Shown one piece after another: positions 7,124 through 16,106 of a stretch of 64,000 nt of DNA (position 1 is its first letter; each line of letters begins with the position of its first letter). Below the pieces are notes generated by a model. It was given only the letters and a program-made list of their open reading frames with translations. It ran no database searches and was not told where the DNA came from. A program made the position numbers and the translations under genes. This DNA is from Proteiniphilum saccharofermentans (lineage in GTDB: Bacteria; Bacteroidota; Bacteroidia; Bacteroidales; Dysgonomonadaceae): the NCBI RefSeq assembly GCF_900095135.1, contig NZ_LT605205.1, positions 4,092,001-4,156,000 of the forward strand. Reading direction: 5' to 3'.

Positions 7124-7738
7124 TTATGGTTCTATGCCTAAAATTAGTAGAGGAACTGGTGGGCTGTTTCGTCCTTGTCTCATTACGTTGTAAACTTCAC
7201 CTTCGTAATACGCAACACCGCTACTCATTTGTGCTTGCATTTTCTTTGTCGGCAGAATTTCAATTCCTAAATTGATAACACCTCCAGAGTAAAATAACAT
7301 ATGTTTTACAAACAGGTCAAACGCAACAAAAGCATATTTACCGAATTGAACTTCAACAGCGATTTTGTCCTTCACAAAGTCTGTTTGGTTGTAGCTATAA
7401 ATTGGTTCTTCCTCGCCATTAGCAATGAGAAATTCCTTTTGTTCTTTTGCAGACATAAGCACACTTTTTTCCATTAATTCTCGGTTGAGAGTAATGTAAT
7501 AATTGTATCTGCTTTCTGCCCATTTTCTTTTATTGAACTCGGTATTAAAGGCTTCATTCAAGTCTATTGGAGACAAAAGGCTGTTTCCAATTTTCCTTTT
7601 TTCTTTGCTGATTTTCGTTCTGAATTGGTCAGCGTTAATACTTGCAATGACTTGCTTAATTTCTTTATAAAGGTCATTGTGATGAACGATAAGGTATTCT
7701 TCTCCGTTTAAGTGTGAATATTTTTGTGCTATTTTCAT
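7124..7738 (-). CDS. type II restriction endonuclease, BstYI/BglII type
   Basis: A 204-residue protein recalling BstYI, which cuts R^GATCY, along its whole length: KYSHLNGEEYLIVHH near the start, ESRYNYYIT, SYNQTDFVKDKIAVEVQFGKY and MSSGVAYYEGEVYNVMRQGR. The catalytic set is D120, E129 and Q131: the unusual E-x-Q found in BglII and BstYI rather than E-x-K. The predicted recognition site therefore contains GATC, most likely RGATCY, but specificity is inferred from memory of the family. The ATG overlaps the methylase stop by one base (TAATG), so the nuclease is translationally coupled behind the protecting methylase. Confidence 0.88.
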   Translation of the reverse strand: MKIAQKYSHLNGEEYLIVHHNDLYKEIKQVIASINADQFRTKISKEKRKIGNSLLSPIDLNEAFNTEFNKRKWAESRYNYYITLNRELMEKSVLMSAKEQKEFLIANGEEEPIYSYNQTDFVKDKIAVEVQFGKYAFVAFDLFVKHMLFYSGGVINLGIEILPTKKMQAQMSSGVAYYEGEVYNVMRQGRNSPPVPLLILGIEP

Positions 7739-8703
7739 TAGTGTCCGTTTGTTCCGTTACCGTTTACAAATGTAAGTCCAGCCCATTCTTTTGGAATTTG
7801 AGCAACCTTATCTTTTCCTGTCGGCTTATGGATTGGTTTATTAATTGGTCTTATTTTCAATTTTCCTTCTTTTAGGTCTTCAATTCGTTTGTTGGCAATT
7901 TTGCAATATTCTTTTTCCTTTTCTATACCCATTCCGTTGCGGTTGTTTTTAATTGCACCAATTACTGTTGAGCCAACACCAGCAAAAGGGTCAAGAACCC
8001 AACTATCTTCATTTGTTAAGGCTAAAACACAACGCTCTACCAATTCAATTGGAAACTGACAAGGATGGTCTGTTTTTTCAGGGTGATTTGATTTTACATT
8101 TGGAATATCCCACATAGCCTTGTCCCAGTCTTGCTCGATTATTTCCCAAATGTCACTCGGATTTTTTCCAAGTGGATTTCCTGACGGTTGACCTTTTTTA
8201 GGACCTTTAAAATGCCTTTTACCAGGATACTTTGAAGGAACTCTTACATTGTCAAGGTTAAAAATGTAGTCGTCTGTTTTGCTAAACCAGAGTAAGGTTT
8301 CATAGCGTCCACTAAAACGGTTGCTTGCGTGTAGTCCGTGTCCGAAATGCCAAACTATGCGGTTACGAAGTTTAAGTCCGTGCTTTTTGAAAATCTGGTA
8401 GTAGAATATGTCAAGAGGAAAAATTTCACCTTTGTCAACGTAATTGCCAACTTGCCAACAAAGATTTCCCTTATCGGAAAGTGTCCTTACGAGTTCGGAT
8501 ATAATTTCTTCCTGTGTTTCGAGGTATTTTTCAATACTTGTCTTGGTCTCATATGATTTCCCCACATTGTAAGGTGGTGAAGTCAAAATGAGGTCAAATT
8601 TGCCGTCTTCAATTTTCTTGAGAACGGTCAAGCAGTCACTGTTTTTAATTGTATAATCGGTGTCTGGGCTTATGTAGTCAAATAATGGCTCTTTTACTCT
8701 CAT
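7738..8703 (-). CDS. site-specific DNA methyltransferase of the R-M pair (beta class)
   Basis: A 321-residue protein with catalytic motif TSPPYN at residues 41-46 ahead of the S-adenosylmethionine motif DPFAGVGST at 238-246. This is the motif order of beta-class enzymes. SPPY is typical of N4-cytosine methylases, so it probably modifies the cytosine of the GATC-containing site cut by the neighbour. The C-terminal 45 residues are a basic, proline-rich tail of unknown role. It is first in the operon and has its own promoter at 8727-8760, so the unit is self-contained and movable. Confidence 0.92.
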   Translation of the reverse strand: MRVKEPLFDYISPDTDYTIKNSDCLTVLKKIEDGKFDLILTSPPYNVGKSYETKTSIEKYLETQEEIISELVRTLSDKGNLCWQVGNYVDKGEIFPLDIFYYQIFKKHGLKLRNRIVWHFGHGLHASNRFSGRYETLLWFSKTDDYIFNLDNVRVPSKYPGKRHFKGPKKGQPSGNPLGKNPSDIWEIIEQDWDKAMWDIPNVKSNHPEKTDHPCQFPIELVERCVLALTNEDSWVLDPFAGVGSTVIGAIKNNRNGMGIEKEKEYCKIANKRIEDLKEGKLKIRPINKPIHKPTGKDKVAQIPKEWAGLTFVNGNGTNGH

Positions 8704-8726
8704 TTTCTTCGTCCTAAGTTATTATG

Positions 8727-8760
8727 CAAAGTTACTATTTTATGTGTTAAGTCGTTCAAA
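8727..8760 (-). promoter_or_regulatory. promoter of the R-M operon
   Basis: On the minus strand TTTG (8757-8760) is followed after 22 nt by TAACTTTG (8727-8734), about 25 bp upstream of the methylase start. This fits the Bacteroidota consensus. Confidence 0.7.
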
Positions 8761-9075
8761 ATTGTCCCTAAATTATCAACGGTTTCGCTGTCGGTTCGGG
8801 TTTTATAGCCTTGCCGCTAACGTCTTAATTACGCAATATATACAACATGCGTAAACACGAAATTTAGAACATGTGTAAATGTAATTTTGCAATCTCCTTA
8901 TTTTTTTGAATTAAACATCTATATATAAACTATATAGTTAATATCACACGTTCCTTCCTCTTGTGAGTTTACGCAGGTTATGAATACTAGAATGTGATAT
9001 ACTTCGGTTCTCAAAGATAGCAATTTTAAGGTTTCAGCACTCAAAAAACAAAAAGCTTATTCTTTTAAATATTTT
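8761..9075. other. intergenic region with cassette-border end
   Basis: No gene is seen. At about 8815-8830, GCCGCTAACGT matches the outer end of the 6655-6799 palindrome (GCCCGCTAACA), suggesting the other border of the R-M cassette. Beyond it, two similar words, ACATGCGTAAA (about 8845) and ACATGTGTAAA (about 8870), and an inverted TTTACGC near 8970 surround AT-rich DNA. The rest is plain spacer up to the recQ stop. Confidence 0.45.
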
Positions 9076-11022
9076 TTAGTTTTCTACTTTCTTTACGGAA
9101 GTCACCACATCATCTGTCAAGGTAAACTCTCCTGTATCGATGAGAAACCGGAGTACCGGAATAACTCTCTCCCGGTTTTCCTCCGAATTTTCGTTTTTAT
9201 CCAAAACAGCATCAATAAGCTCATTGAACCGCAAAGATACTTGTTGTAGTAAAGTATCCCTCAACTTGTTCGCGATCTGATGGAACAGGTAGTTGGGCAG
9301 GCCGGTCGCACTCTTCTTCAGACAAACATCGCAGTGTCCACAATCTTCCGCGGAGAGTTCCCCGAAATAGATCAGCAGCATCCTGCCACGACAGACATCT
9401 GCCTCCTCCGCATAATGGATCATAGAGAAAATCCGCTTTTCGAAGCGCTTTTTCCGCTCTTCATAGACAGTACGGGGAATGGATACGAACTGAGCATCTT
9501 CACGGGAAGTGGTAAACACGATAAAAGGTGTTTTCTTCTGCGGTATATAGCGGATATATTTTGCCCTGGAGAGGGCAATAAGCATCTCGCAAATCTCACG
9601 TCGGCTCTTTCCGGTCTTTACAGCCAGTAACGACTCGTCAATATATACATCGTCCGAGAAAACACCGGTATAATTACGCAGGACAGCATGTAAAAGGCCA
9701 TCCATCTCTTTCTCCAGATGTAACGAGTAGATATCGTCCCGGTAGATCAGAAAGCGGATACGGGAACGCATATCTATCTCTTCCGTATACTCAATATATC
9801 CCGCAAGCTCCAATATTTTAAGCGCATGATGGGTTTGAAGGAAAGGAAGTTTATATGGCTGACAAAACTCCTGAAGGCTGAAATCATATACATCGTTATA
9901 TCCTGCCCCTACGGCTATCTGGTAATAATTCCCCAGCGCTTCATAGACTCTCAGTACAAAATCACGGGCAGGAAATGAATCTGTTATCCTTTTTTTCAAT
10001 TTGGCGCTATCGGCCTTTGTGTATAGAATAATGGCATAAGAACGCTCTCCATCACGTCCTGCACGACCCGCTTCCTGAAAATACTCTTCAAGCGAATTAG
10101 GGAGATCCAGATGGACTACGGTACGCACATCGGGCTTATCGATCCCCATCCCGAAAGCATTGGTAGCGACTATCACCCTACAGTCGTTCATCTTCCAGGC
10201 ATTTTGTCTGAATACCTTGTCTTCATAAGATAGGCCTGCATGGAAGAAGTCGGCTGAAATTCCTGCTTTCCGGAGTGATTGCGCGACCTCTGCCGTCTTT
10301 TGCCGGCTCCTCACATAAACGATAGCCGATCCGGGAACCGATTGAAGAACATGCAAAAGTTCCCCCGTTTTGTTCTCCACAGTCCGTACCACATACGACA
10401 GGTTCTCCCGTTCAAAACTTACCCGGAATACATTTTTTTCCTTGAAGAGCAGCTTCTCCTGGATATCATCTACCACTTCCCTGGTAGCCGTAGCAGTAAG
10501 TGCAAGCAAAGGAACACCTTCCAACAGTTTACGGATTTCCGCAATCTTCAGGTAAGAGGGACGGAAATCATATCCCCATTGCGAGATACAATGCGATTCA
10601 TCTACTACCAGCAGACACACATTCATGGCCTGCAACTTTGCGATAAAAATTTCGGATGAGAGTCGTTCGGGGGAGACGTAGAGAAACTTATAATCCCCGA
10701 AAATACAGTTTTCAAGTGTGGTAATAATCTCTTCACGCGACATCCCCGAGTAGACGGCTGCCGCCTTGATACCCCGCTCACGCAGATTGTCCACCTGGTC
10801 TTTCATCAACGCTATCAGCGGTGTCACCACCAGACAGATCCCCTTCATGCCCAATACCGGCACCTGAAAGGTCAACGATTTACCGCCGCCGGTAGGCATT
10901 AACCCCAAGGTATCCCGTCCTTCCCATATAGACTGGATAATTTCTTCCTGCAAAGGCCGAAATGAGGAATACCCCCAGTTTTCACGCAGTATATTATGAA
11001 AAAGATCCGATTGCATATGCAA
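9076..11022 (-). CDS. recQ: ATP-dependent DNA helicase, RecQ family
   Basis: A 648-residue helicase with Walker A TGGGKS (residues 44-49), the DESH box (141-144) inside LLVVDESHCISQWGYDFRPSY, and the helicase C motif RAGRDGE. A zinc-binding cysteine set follows near CRGRMLLIYFGE and CGHCDVC. The last part lacks a clear HRDC domain, as in the shorter RecQ paralogues of Bacteroidota. The role is unwinding of 3'-tailed DNA in recombination and fork repair. It lies 13 bp downstream of recJ: the helicase and nuclease that act together in the RecF pathway are co-transcribed. Confidence 0.94.
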   Translation of the reverse strand: MHMQSDLFHNILRENWGYSSFRPLQEEIIQSIWEGRDTLGLMPTGGGKSLTFQVPVLGMKGICLVVTPLIALMKDQVDNLRERGIKAAAVYSGMSREEIITTLENCIFGDYKFLYVSPERLSSEIFIAKLQAMNVCLLVVDESHCISQWGYDFRPSYLKIAEIRKLLEGVPLLALTATATREVVDDIQEKLLFKEKNVFRVSFERENLSYVVRTVENKTGELLHVLQSVPGSAIVYVRSRQKTAEVAQSLRKAGISADFFHAGLSYEDKVFRQNAWKMNDCRVIVATNAFGMGIDKPDVRTVVHLDLPNSLEEYFQEAGRAGRDGERSYAIILYTKADSAKLKKRITDSFPARDFVLRVYEALGNYYQIAVGAGYNDVYDFSLQEFCQPYKLPFLQTHHALKILELAGYIEYTEEIDMRSRIRFLIYRDDIYSLHLEKEMDGLLHAVLRNYTGVFSDDVYIDESLLAVKTGKSRREICEMLIALSRAKYIRYIPQKKTPFIVFTTSREDAQFVSIPRTVYEERKKRFEKRIFSMIHYAEEADVCRGRMLLIYFGELSAEDCGHCDVCLKKSATGLPNYLFHQIANKLRDTLLQQVSLRFNELIDAVLDKNENSEENRERVIPVLRFLIDTGEFTLTDDVVTSVKKVEN

Positions 11023-11035
11023 ACGCCCTATATTA

Positions 11036-12751
11036 TTACTCCTTTATATCCCTAATAATAAGCTGAGTAAAGGAATTGGCACCATGCCTGTTTTCTTCGA
11101 TGGTATAACAAATATCCACCGGCAGGCCGGCTTTAATACGTTGATAGAAATTGTGCTGGCTAAAAGCGATGCCGGGAAATGGCCTGTCAGTTGTCTTATC
11201 CACAATCTCCAACTTAATATGGCGGCTTTCTTTTCCCACAAGCCTGCTGTTTCCGGCATCATACACCTCTCTGGTAAGAAATATGGGATTCTCATTTTCA
11301 GGGCCGAATGGATTAAACAAGTCGAGCCCGTTTATGAGTGCCGGGGTTATCTGTGAAAGTGATATCTCCACATCGACAGTAATCTGGGGTAACATCATCC
11401 GCGCCTCGACACCATCAAAAGAGAGCATATTAAACCGTTCGGTAAATGCCTGCAGATTCTCTTCCCGCAATGTCAGGCCTGCAGCATAGGTATGGCCTCC
11501 AAAGTTCTCCAGGATATCACGACACGATTCAATGGCTTTATATACATCAAACCCGGGAACCGAACGGGCAGACCCGGAGATCATTTCTCCCGATTTGGTA
11601 AGCACCACTGCCGGGCGATAATATTTCTCGGTCAGTCTCGATGCCACGATTCCCACGATCCCCTTATGCCATGTTTCATTATAAATTACGATACTTTTCT
11701 GTTGAATAATATCAATATGGTTATCGATATAGGCTATTGCTTCGTCTGTGATCTTCTTATCCAACTCACGCCGGTCTTCGTTATACTTATCAATATTCTT
11801 ACTCTTCTCCCTGGCAGAAGTCATGTCATTCTCGATCATCAGGTCGACCGCCTCTTTCCCGTTCATCATCCGCCCCGAAGCATTGATGCGCGGACCTATT
11901 TTGAAGACAATATCGTTAACGGTAATATGTTTGCGTTGCAACCCACAGATCTCGATAATACCTCGCAGTCCGAAACTGGGATTAGAATTAAGCTGCTTCA
12001 GGCCATGATACATCAGGATGCGATTCTCACCCGTAAGCGGGACAATATCAGACGCAATACTTACTGCCACCAAATCGAGCAGCGGTTCAATATCGGAAAA
12101 AGGATACCCATTACGCTGTGAAAAGGCGTGCACCAATTTAAAACCGACTCCGCAGCCGGACAGGTCGCTGTACGGGTAAGTGGAGTCAAGCCGCTTTGCG
12201 TCGACAACAGCTACGGCATCCGGAAGTTGATCATCCGGCATGTGATGATCGCAAATAATAAAATCAATACCTTTTTCTTTGGCATAGGCAACCTTACTTA
12301 CGGCCTTAATGCCACAATCGAGAGAGATAATGAGCTTTACGCCTGTCTCCACGGCATAATCGATTCCTTGAAACGAAATGCCATACCCTTCATCGTACCG
12401 GTCCGGAATGTAATAATCAATATTACTTGTTATTCCCCGAAAGAACTTGTATACCAACGAAACTGCGGTAGTACCATCTACATCATAATCCCCGTAAATG
12501 AGGATCCGCTCTTTGTTACCCAGAGCCCGCTCAATCCGCCGGATCGCTACATCCATGTCAGGTAGCAGAAAAGGATCATGCAACTCGTTGAGTTTAGGAT
12601 ACAAGAATCCGGTTGCTTCTTCCTTAGTCTCTATACCTCTCTTGATAAGCAATTCAGTAAGAACGGGATGTAAATTTAATTCTTTCGCTAATTCATTTTT
12701 TCTATTTTTTTGGTCGTTTGTAAGGGTTGAATAATTCCATCTGTAAGTCAT
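11036..12751 (-). CDS. recJ: single-stranded-DNA-specific exonuclease RecJ
   Basis: A 571-residue DHH-family nuclease that degrades single-stranded DNA 5' to 3'. GDYDVDG (residues 87-93) and the DHH motif (168-170) supply metal ligands; SGSARS and GGH in the second half belong to the DHHA1 domain. Length is normal. It is the first gene of a recJ-recQ unit and is divergent from mnmA, with an intervening region that holds a 22-bp near-palindrome. Confidence 0.96.
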   Translation of the reverse strand: MTYRWNYSTLTNDQKNRKNELAKELNLHPVLTELLIKRGIETKEEATGFLYPKLNELHDPFLLPDMDVAIRRIERALGNKERILIYGDYDVDGTTAVSLVYKFFRGITSNIDYYIPDRYDEGYGISFQGIDYAVETGVKLIISLDCGIKAVSKVAYAKEKGIDFIICDHHMPDDQLPDAVAVVDAKRLDSTYPYSDLSGCGVGFKLVHAFSQRNGYPFSDIEPLLDLVAVSIASDIVPLTGENRILMYHGLKQLNSNPSFGLRGIIEICGLQRKHITVNDIVFKIGPRINASGRMMNGKEAVDLMIENDMTSAREKSKNIDKYNEDRRELDKKITDEAIAYIDNHIDIIQQKSIVIYNETWHKGIVGIVASRLTEKYYRPAVVLTKSGEMISGSARSVPGFDVYKAIESCRDILENFGGHTYAAGLTLREENLQAFTERFNMLSFDGVEARMMLPQITVDVEISLSQITPALINGLDLFNPFGPENENPIFLTREVYDAGNSRLVGKESRHIKLEIVDKTTDRPFPGIAFSQHNFYQRIKAGLPVDICYTIEENRHGANSFTQLIIRDIKE

Positions 12752-12781
12752 TTATATCGTTTTTTTCTTTTCTCTCTCAAA

Positions 12782-12800
12782 TCCCGAATCGGCTTCGGGA
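12782..12800 (-). other. hairpin in recJ leader
   Basis: TCCCGAA (12782-12788) and TTCGGGA (12794-12800) form a perfect 7-bp stem with a 5-nt loop, about 30 bp upstream of the recJ start. Confidence 0.5.
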
Positions 12801-12846
12801 GCACTGCAACAGGATGTCAAAAAGTCCGGCGGCAAAAGATCTCAAT

Positions 12847-12868
12847 AATGGCATATCGATATACCATT
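12847..12868. promoter_or_regulatory. 22-bp near-palindrome between recJ and mnmA
   Basis: AATGG-ATATCGATAT-CCATT: symmetrical around ATCGAT except for one base pair on each side. It lies midway between two divergent genes, as operators often do. The binding protein is unknown. Confidence 0.45.
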
Positions 12869-12945
12869 CCGAAGTTGTAAAGGTAATACTATTTTTTCTT
12901 TTTCGTTTATTTTACACAATAAATAACCCATTTTCTCCAGATCAA

Positions 12946-12977
12946 TTCTTATTTGTACCTTCTTATTTGTACCTTTG
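12946..12977 (+). promoter_or_regulatory. mnmA promoter with 14-bp tandem duplication
   Basis: TTCTTATTTGTACC occurs twice without a gap (12946-12959 and 12960-12973). The end of the second copy builds the -7 element TACCTTTG (12970-12977). The ATG is 21 nt after the -7 element. Confidence 0.65.
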
Positions 12978-12998
12978 TACATCAAAATCAATGCAAGA

Positions 12999-14063
12999 AT
13001 GGAGATTGCGGCACTGGTATCAGGAGGAGTAGACAGTTCAGTTGTAGTACACCGGTTAAAGGAAATGGGCTACGACCCGACCATCTTTTATATAAAAATA
13101 GGGATGGAGGACAAGGACGGATATATCGACTGCCCGTCGGAAGAAGATATCGAGATCGTGTCATTCATCGCCAGAAAATATGGATGTCGCTTTGAGATAG
13201 TGTCGTTACATGAGGAGTATTGGGATAGTGTGGTACGCTACACCATCGATTCGGTCAAACGGGGATTGACGCCCAATCCCGATATGATGTGCAACAAACT
13301 GATCAAATTCGGTGTTTTTGAACAGAAATGGGGCCATCAGTTCGATAAGATTGCGACCGGGCACTATGCCACCACCACGGAGTTGGATGGATTGACATGG
13401 CTTTCCACCGCGAAAGACCACATAAAGGACCAGACCTATTTTCTGGGGCAAATAAGCTATATGCAAGTCTCTAAACTGATGTTTCCGATCGGCGATCTGC
13501 TTAAGTCGGAAGTACGGACTATTGCCGCCCGGGAGAAGTTACCGTCAGCCCAACGCAAAGACAGCCAGGGTATTTGTTTCCTGGGAAAAGTAAATTACAA
13601 CGAGTTCATTGAACGCTACCTGGGTAGAAAGGACGGCCTTATCGTGGAACTGGAGACCGGGAATATCCTGGGCAAGCATCAGGGTTTCTGGTTCCATACC
13701 ATCGGTCAGCGCAAGGGGCTGGGATTGAGTGGAGGCCCCTGGTTCGTGATCAAGAAAGATGTACAGCGGAATATCGTGTATGTTTCTAAAGGGTACGACA
13801 CGATACACCAGTATGGTGAAATCATCAACCTGCAAGGATTTGAGTTTATCACCAAAGATATCTGGGGTGATTTTGATGGAGAAAAAGAGATTACCTTCAA
13901 GATAAGGCATACACCGGAGTTCACACCGGGAAAAATTTCAAAGATCGGTGATTTATACCGTATCCATTCCTCCGAGCCGGTGCAGGGCATTGCTGCCGGA
14001 CAATTCGGGGTGGTATATGACACCGAGAAGAATTTGTGCCTGGGGAGTGGGATGATATATTGA
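12999..14063 (+). CDS. mnmA: tRNA-specific 2-thiouridylase MnmA
   Basis: A 354-residue enzyme that thiolates U34 of tRNAs for Lys, Glu and Gln. The PP-loop ATP site SGGVDSS is at residues 8-14. The two catalytic cysteines appear in [14 protein letters not shown] and [10 protein letters not shown]. The ATG at 12999 was chosen because [10 protein letters not shown] matches the usual N-terminus; the frame can be read further upstream only through the promoter. Downstream is an unrelated outer-membrane protein, so the gene is probably transcribed alone. Confidence 0.95.
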   Translation: MEIAALVSGGVDSSVVVHRLKEMGYDPTIFYIKIGMEDKDGYIDCPSEEDIEIVSFIARKYGCRFEIVSLHEEYWDSVVRYTIDSVKRGLTPNPDMMCNKLIKFGVFEQKWGHQFDKIATGHYATTTELDGLTWLSTAKDHIKDQTYFLGQISYMQVSKLMFPIGDLLKSEVRTIAAREKLPSAQRKDSQGICFLGKVNYNEFIERYLGRKDGLIVELETGNILGKHQGFWFHTIGQRKGLGLSGGPWFVIKKDVQRNIVYVSKGYDTIHQYGEIINLQGFEFITKDIWGDFDGEKEITFKIRHTPEFTPGKISKIGDLYRIHSSEPVQGIAAGQFGVVYDTEKNLCLGSGMIY

Positions 14064-14084
14064 AGTGGAAAGGTGCCTGAGTGA

Positions 14085-14172
14085 TTGAGCGGATAAGCGG
14101 ATAATGCACTTCGTGCGATAAATGATATATGCTTCGCATGATAATAGTTGCGCCGATACACACTTCGGCGAT
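14085..14172. repeat. cluster of small hairpins with TTCG-type loops
   Basis: Three short palindromes in a row: GCACTTCGTGC (about 14106-14116), ATGCTTCGCAT (about 14129-14139) and CGCCG...CGGCG (14151-14170), separated by gataa-like words. Inverted relatives occur at 47310-47331 and 34248-34269. Confidence 0.55.
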
Positions 14173-14208
14173 AGTTCTTTCTTAATTTTTAGTTTTTAGT
14201 TTTACAAT

Positions 14209-14709
14209 ATGAGACGAATATTTATTGTAGTTTTCCTCTTTTTGCTGTTATCTATCCCAAAGATACAAGCGCAATTTGAGGGTACCTTAGGATTGGGTGT
14301 ACATGCAGGATATGGAGCGGAGGTCAACAATCTGGGTGGTGGAATACATATTCATTTCTACCGGACAAATAATATCCGGTTCGCGCCTTCATTTACCTAT
14401 TTTCTGGAAGACAAAGGAGAAAATATGTGGATGACGGACCTGGATGCACATTACATCCTGCCGGTTTCCTACTCTGCCTCACTATATCCGATTGCCGGTC
14501 TGCATTACTCCCAATGGAAGTACGATGCTTCAAAAGGGAACGGAGATTCCGAGAAGGACTGGACAAAGAATCGTCTGGGTGCGAATCTTGGCCTCGGGTT
14601 TCAGCATGACATAGCCTACAGGGTACGGGCTAACTTCGAGCTGAAATACCAATTTATCAAGGATTACTCGCAGGTATTTTTCAGTGCGGGAATAGGATTC
14701 TGGTTTTAA
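14209..14709 (+). CDS. outer-membrane beta-barrel protein
   Basis: A 166-residue protein with a clear signal peptide (MRRIFIVVFLFLLLSIPKIQA, then Q) and alternating hydrophobic strands through to a C-terminal aromatic ending (GIGFWF), the usual signal for outer-membrane insertion. The size suggests an eight-stranded barrel of the OmpX/OmpA N-terminal kind. No catalytic motif is visible and the specific role is unknown. It is flanked by repeat-rich spacers on both sides, so it is probably a single-gene unit. Confidence 0.75.
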   Translation: MRRIFIVVFLFLLLSIPKIQAQFEGTLGLGVHAGYGAEVNNLGGGIHIHFYRTNNIRFAPSFTYFLEDKGENMWMTDLDAHYILPVSYSASLYPIAGLHYSQWKYDASKGNGDSEKDWTKNRLGANLGLGFQHDIAYRVRANFELKYQFIKDYSQVFFSAGIGFWF

Positions 14710-14710
14710 A

Positions 14711-14866
14711 TGAGAACCAAGAACCAAGAGCCAAGAACCAAGACAATTTAGAAATTAATGAGAATATGGAAAGCGGGCTTCAATCAATCTATTACACCCC
14801 AAATCAAACAACCAGGATTCCAAATCCCAAATCTTGGGTCTTGATTCTTGGCTCTAAAAGTCTATA
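14711..14866. repeat. inverted word repeat around AGAGCCAAGAA
   Basis: The spacer opens with iterations of gaaccaagagccaag (14711-14745) and closes with the inverted words cttgattcttggctct (about 14837-14855). The same words recur at 29576-29600. The spacer shows no coding signal. Confidence 0.6.
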
Positions 14867-14869
14867 AAT

Positions 14870-16096
14870 ATGAAAGATCTCATTACTAACGAAATAAAAA
14901 AAGAAAACGCCATACTCGTAGGACTTATTACACCCGAACAAAACGAAGAGAAGGTGAATGAATACCTCTACGAGCTGGCATTCTTGGCAGAAACAGCAGG
15001 TCTTACTCCCGCAAAACGTTTTGTGCAGCGCTTAGAGACACCCAATACAGTGACGTTTGTGGGTAGCGGAAAACTGCAGGAGATAAAGAATTACGTGGAA
15101 GAGGAGGAGAATGAGATCGGTGTGGTTATCTTTGATGACGAATTGTCCGCCCGCCAACTCCGTAACATCGAGAGAGAGCTCAAGATCCGCATCATGGATC
15201 GTACCAGCCTGATTCTCGACATCTTTGCCATGCGTGCCCAGACAGCACATGCCAAGGCGCAGGTGGAACTGGCGCAGTACCAGTATCTGCTGCCGCGATT
15301 AACCCGTATGTGGACCCACCTCGAACGGCAACGGGGCGGTGGCGGTACCATCATGCGCGGACCGGGGGAAACACAGTTGGAGACCGACCGCCGTATTATC
15401 CTCGACAAGATATCGCGCCTGAAGCAGGAGTTGAAAGAGATCGACAAACAGAAAAGCGTCCAGCGTAAGAACCGGGGAAAACTGGTGCGGGTAGCATTAG
15501 TGGGATATACCAACGTAGGGAAATCCACATTGATGAACCTGTTGAGCAAAAGTGAGGTATTTGCAGAGAATAAGCTCTTTGCCACGCTCGACACGACCGT
15601 GCGCAAGGTGACCATCGAGAACCTGCCGTTCCTGCTTACCGACACCGTCGGCTTTATCCGCAAACTCCCCACCCACCTGATCGAGTCTTTCAAGTCGACC
15701 CTCGACGAGGTACGCGAGGCCGATATCCTGGTACATGTGGTGGATATTTCACATCCCGCCTTTGAAGAACAGATAGAAGTGGTAGAAAAAACCCTGTTCG
15801 AGATCGACGAAACAGAAAAACCCTCCATCCTTGTCTTCAATAAGATTGACGCTTTTTCACATGTCGAGAAAGATGAAGACGATCTCACTCCGAAGAAACG
15901 GGAGAATTACACACTCGAAGAGCTAAAACAGACCTGGATGCACAAGATGAAGGAGAACTGCATCTTTATCTCGGCCAGGGAGAAAACAAACATCGACAAC
16001 CTGAAACAGATTATCTATGATAAGGTAAAAGAGATTCATATCACCCGCTTTCCCTATAACGACTTCCTGTATCAGAATTACGAAGAGGAGGAATAG
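14870..16096 (+). CDS. hflX: ribosome-associated GTPase HflX
   Basis: A 408-residue GTPase that splits or rescues stalled ribosomes. An N-terminal HflX domain carries the family signature RGPGETQLETDRR. The G domain follows: G1 GYTNVGKST, G3 DTVGFIRKLP and G4 NKID. The C-terminal tail is acidic. The start ATG at 14870 lies after a short AT-rich spacer. It converges on the next gene with only 10 bp between stops. Confidence 0.96.
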   Translation: MKDLITNEIKKENAILVGLITPEQNEEKVNEYLYELAFLAETAGLTPAKRFVQRLETPNTVTFVGSGKLQEIKNYVEEEENEIGVVIFDDELSARQLRNIERELKIRIMDRTSLILDIFAMRAQTAHAKAQVELAQYQYLLPRLTRMWTHLERQRGGGGTIMRGPGETQLETDRRIILDKISRLKQELKEIDKQKSVQRKNRGKLVRVALVGYTNVGKSTLMNLLSKSEVFAENKLFATLDTTVRKVTIENLPFLLTDTVGFIRKLPTHLIESFKSTLDEVREADILVHVVDISHPAFEEQIEVVEKTLFEIDETEKPSILVFNKIDAFSHVEKDEDDLTPKKRENYTLEELKQTWMHKMKENCIFISAREKTNIDNLKQIIYDKVKEIHITRFPYNDFLYQNYEEEE

Positions 16097-16106
16097 AATT
16101 CCGGTC

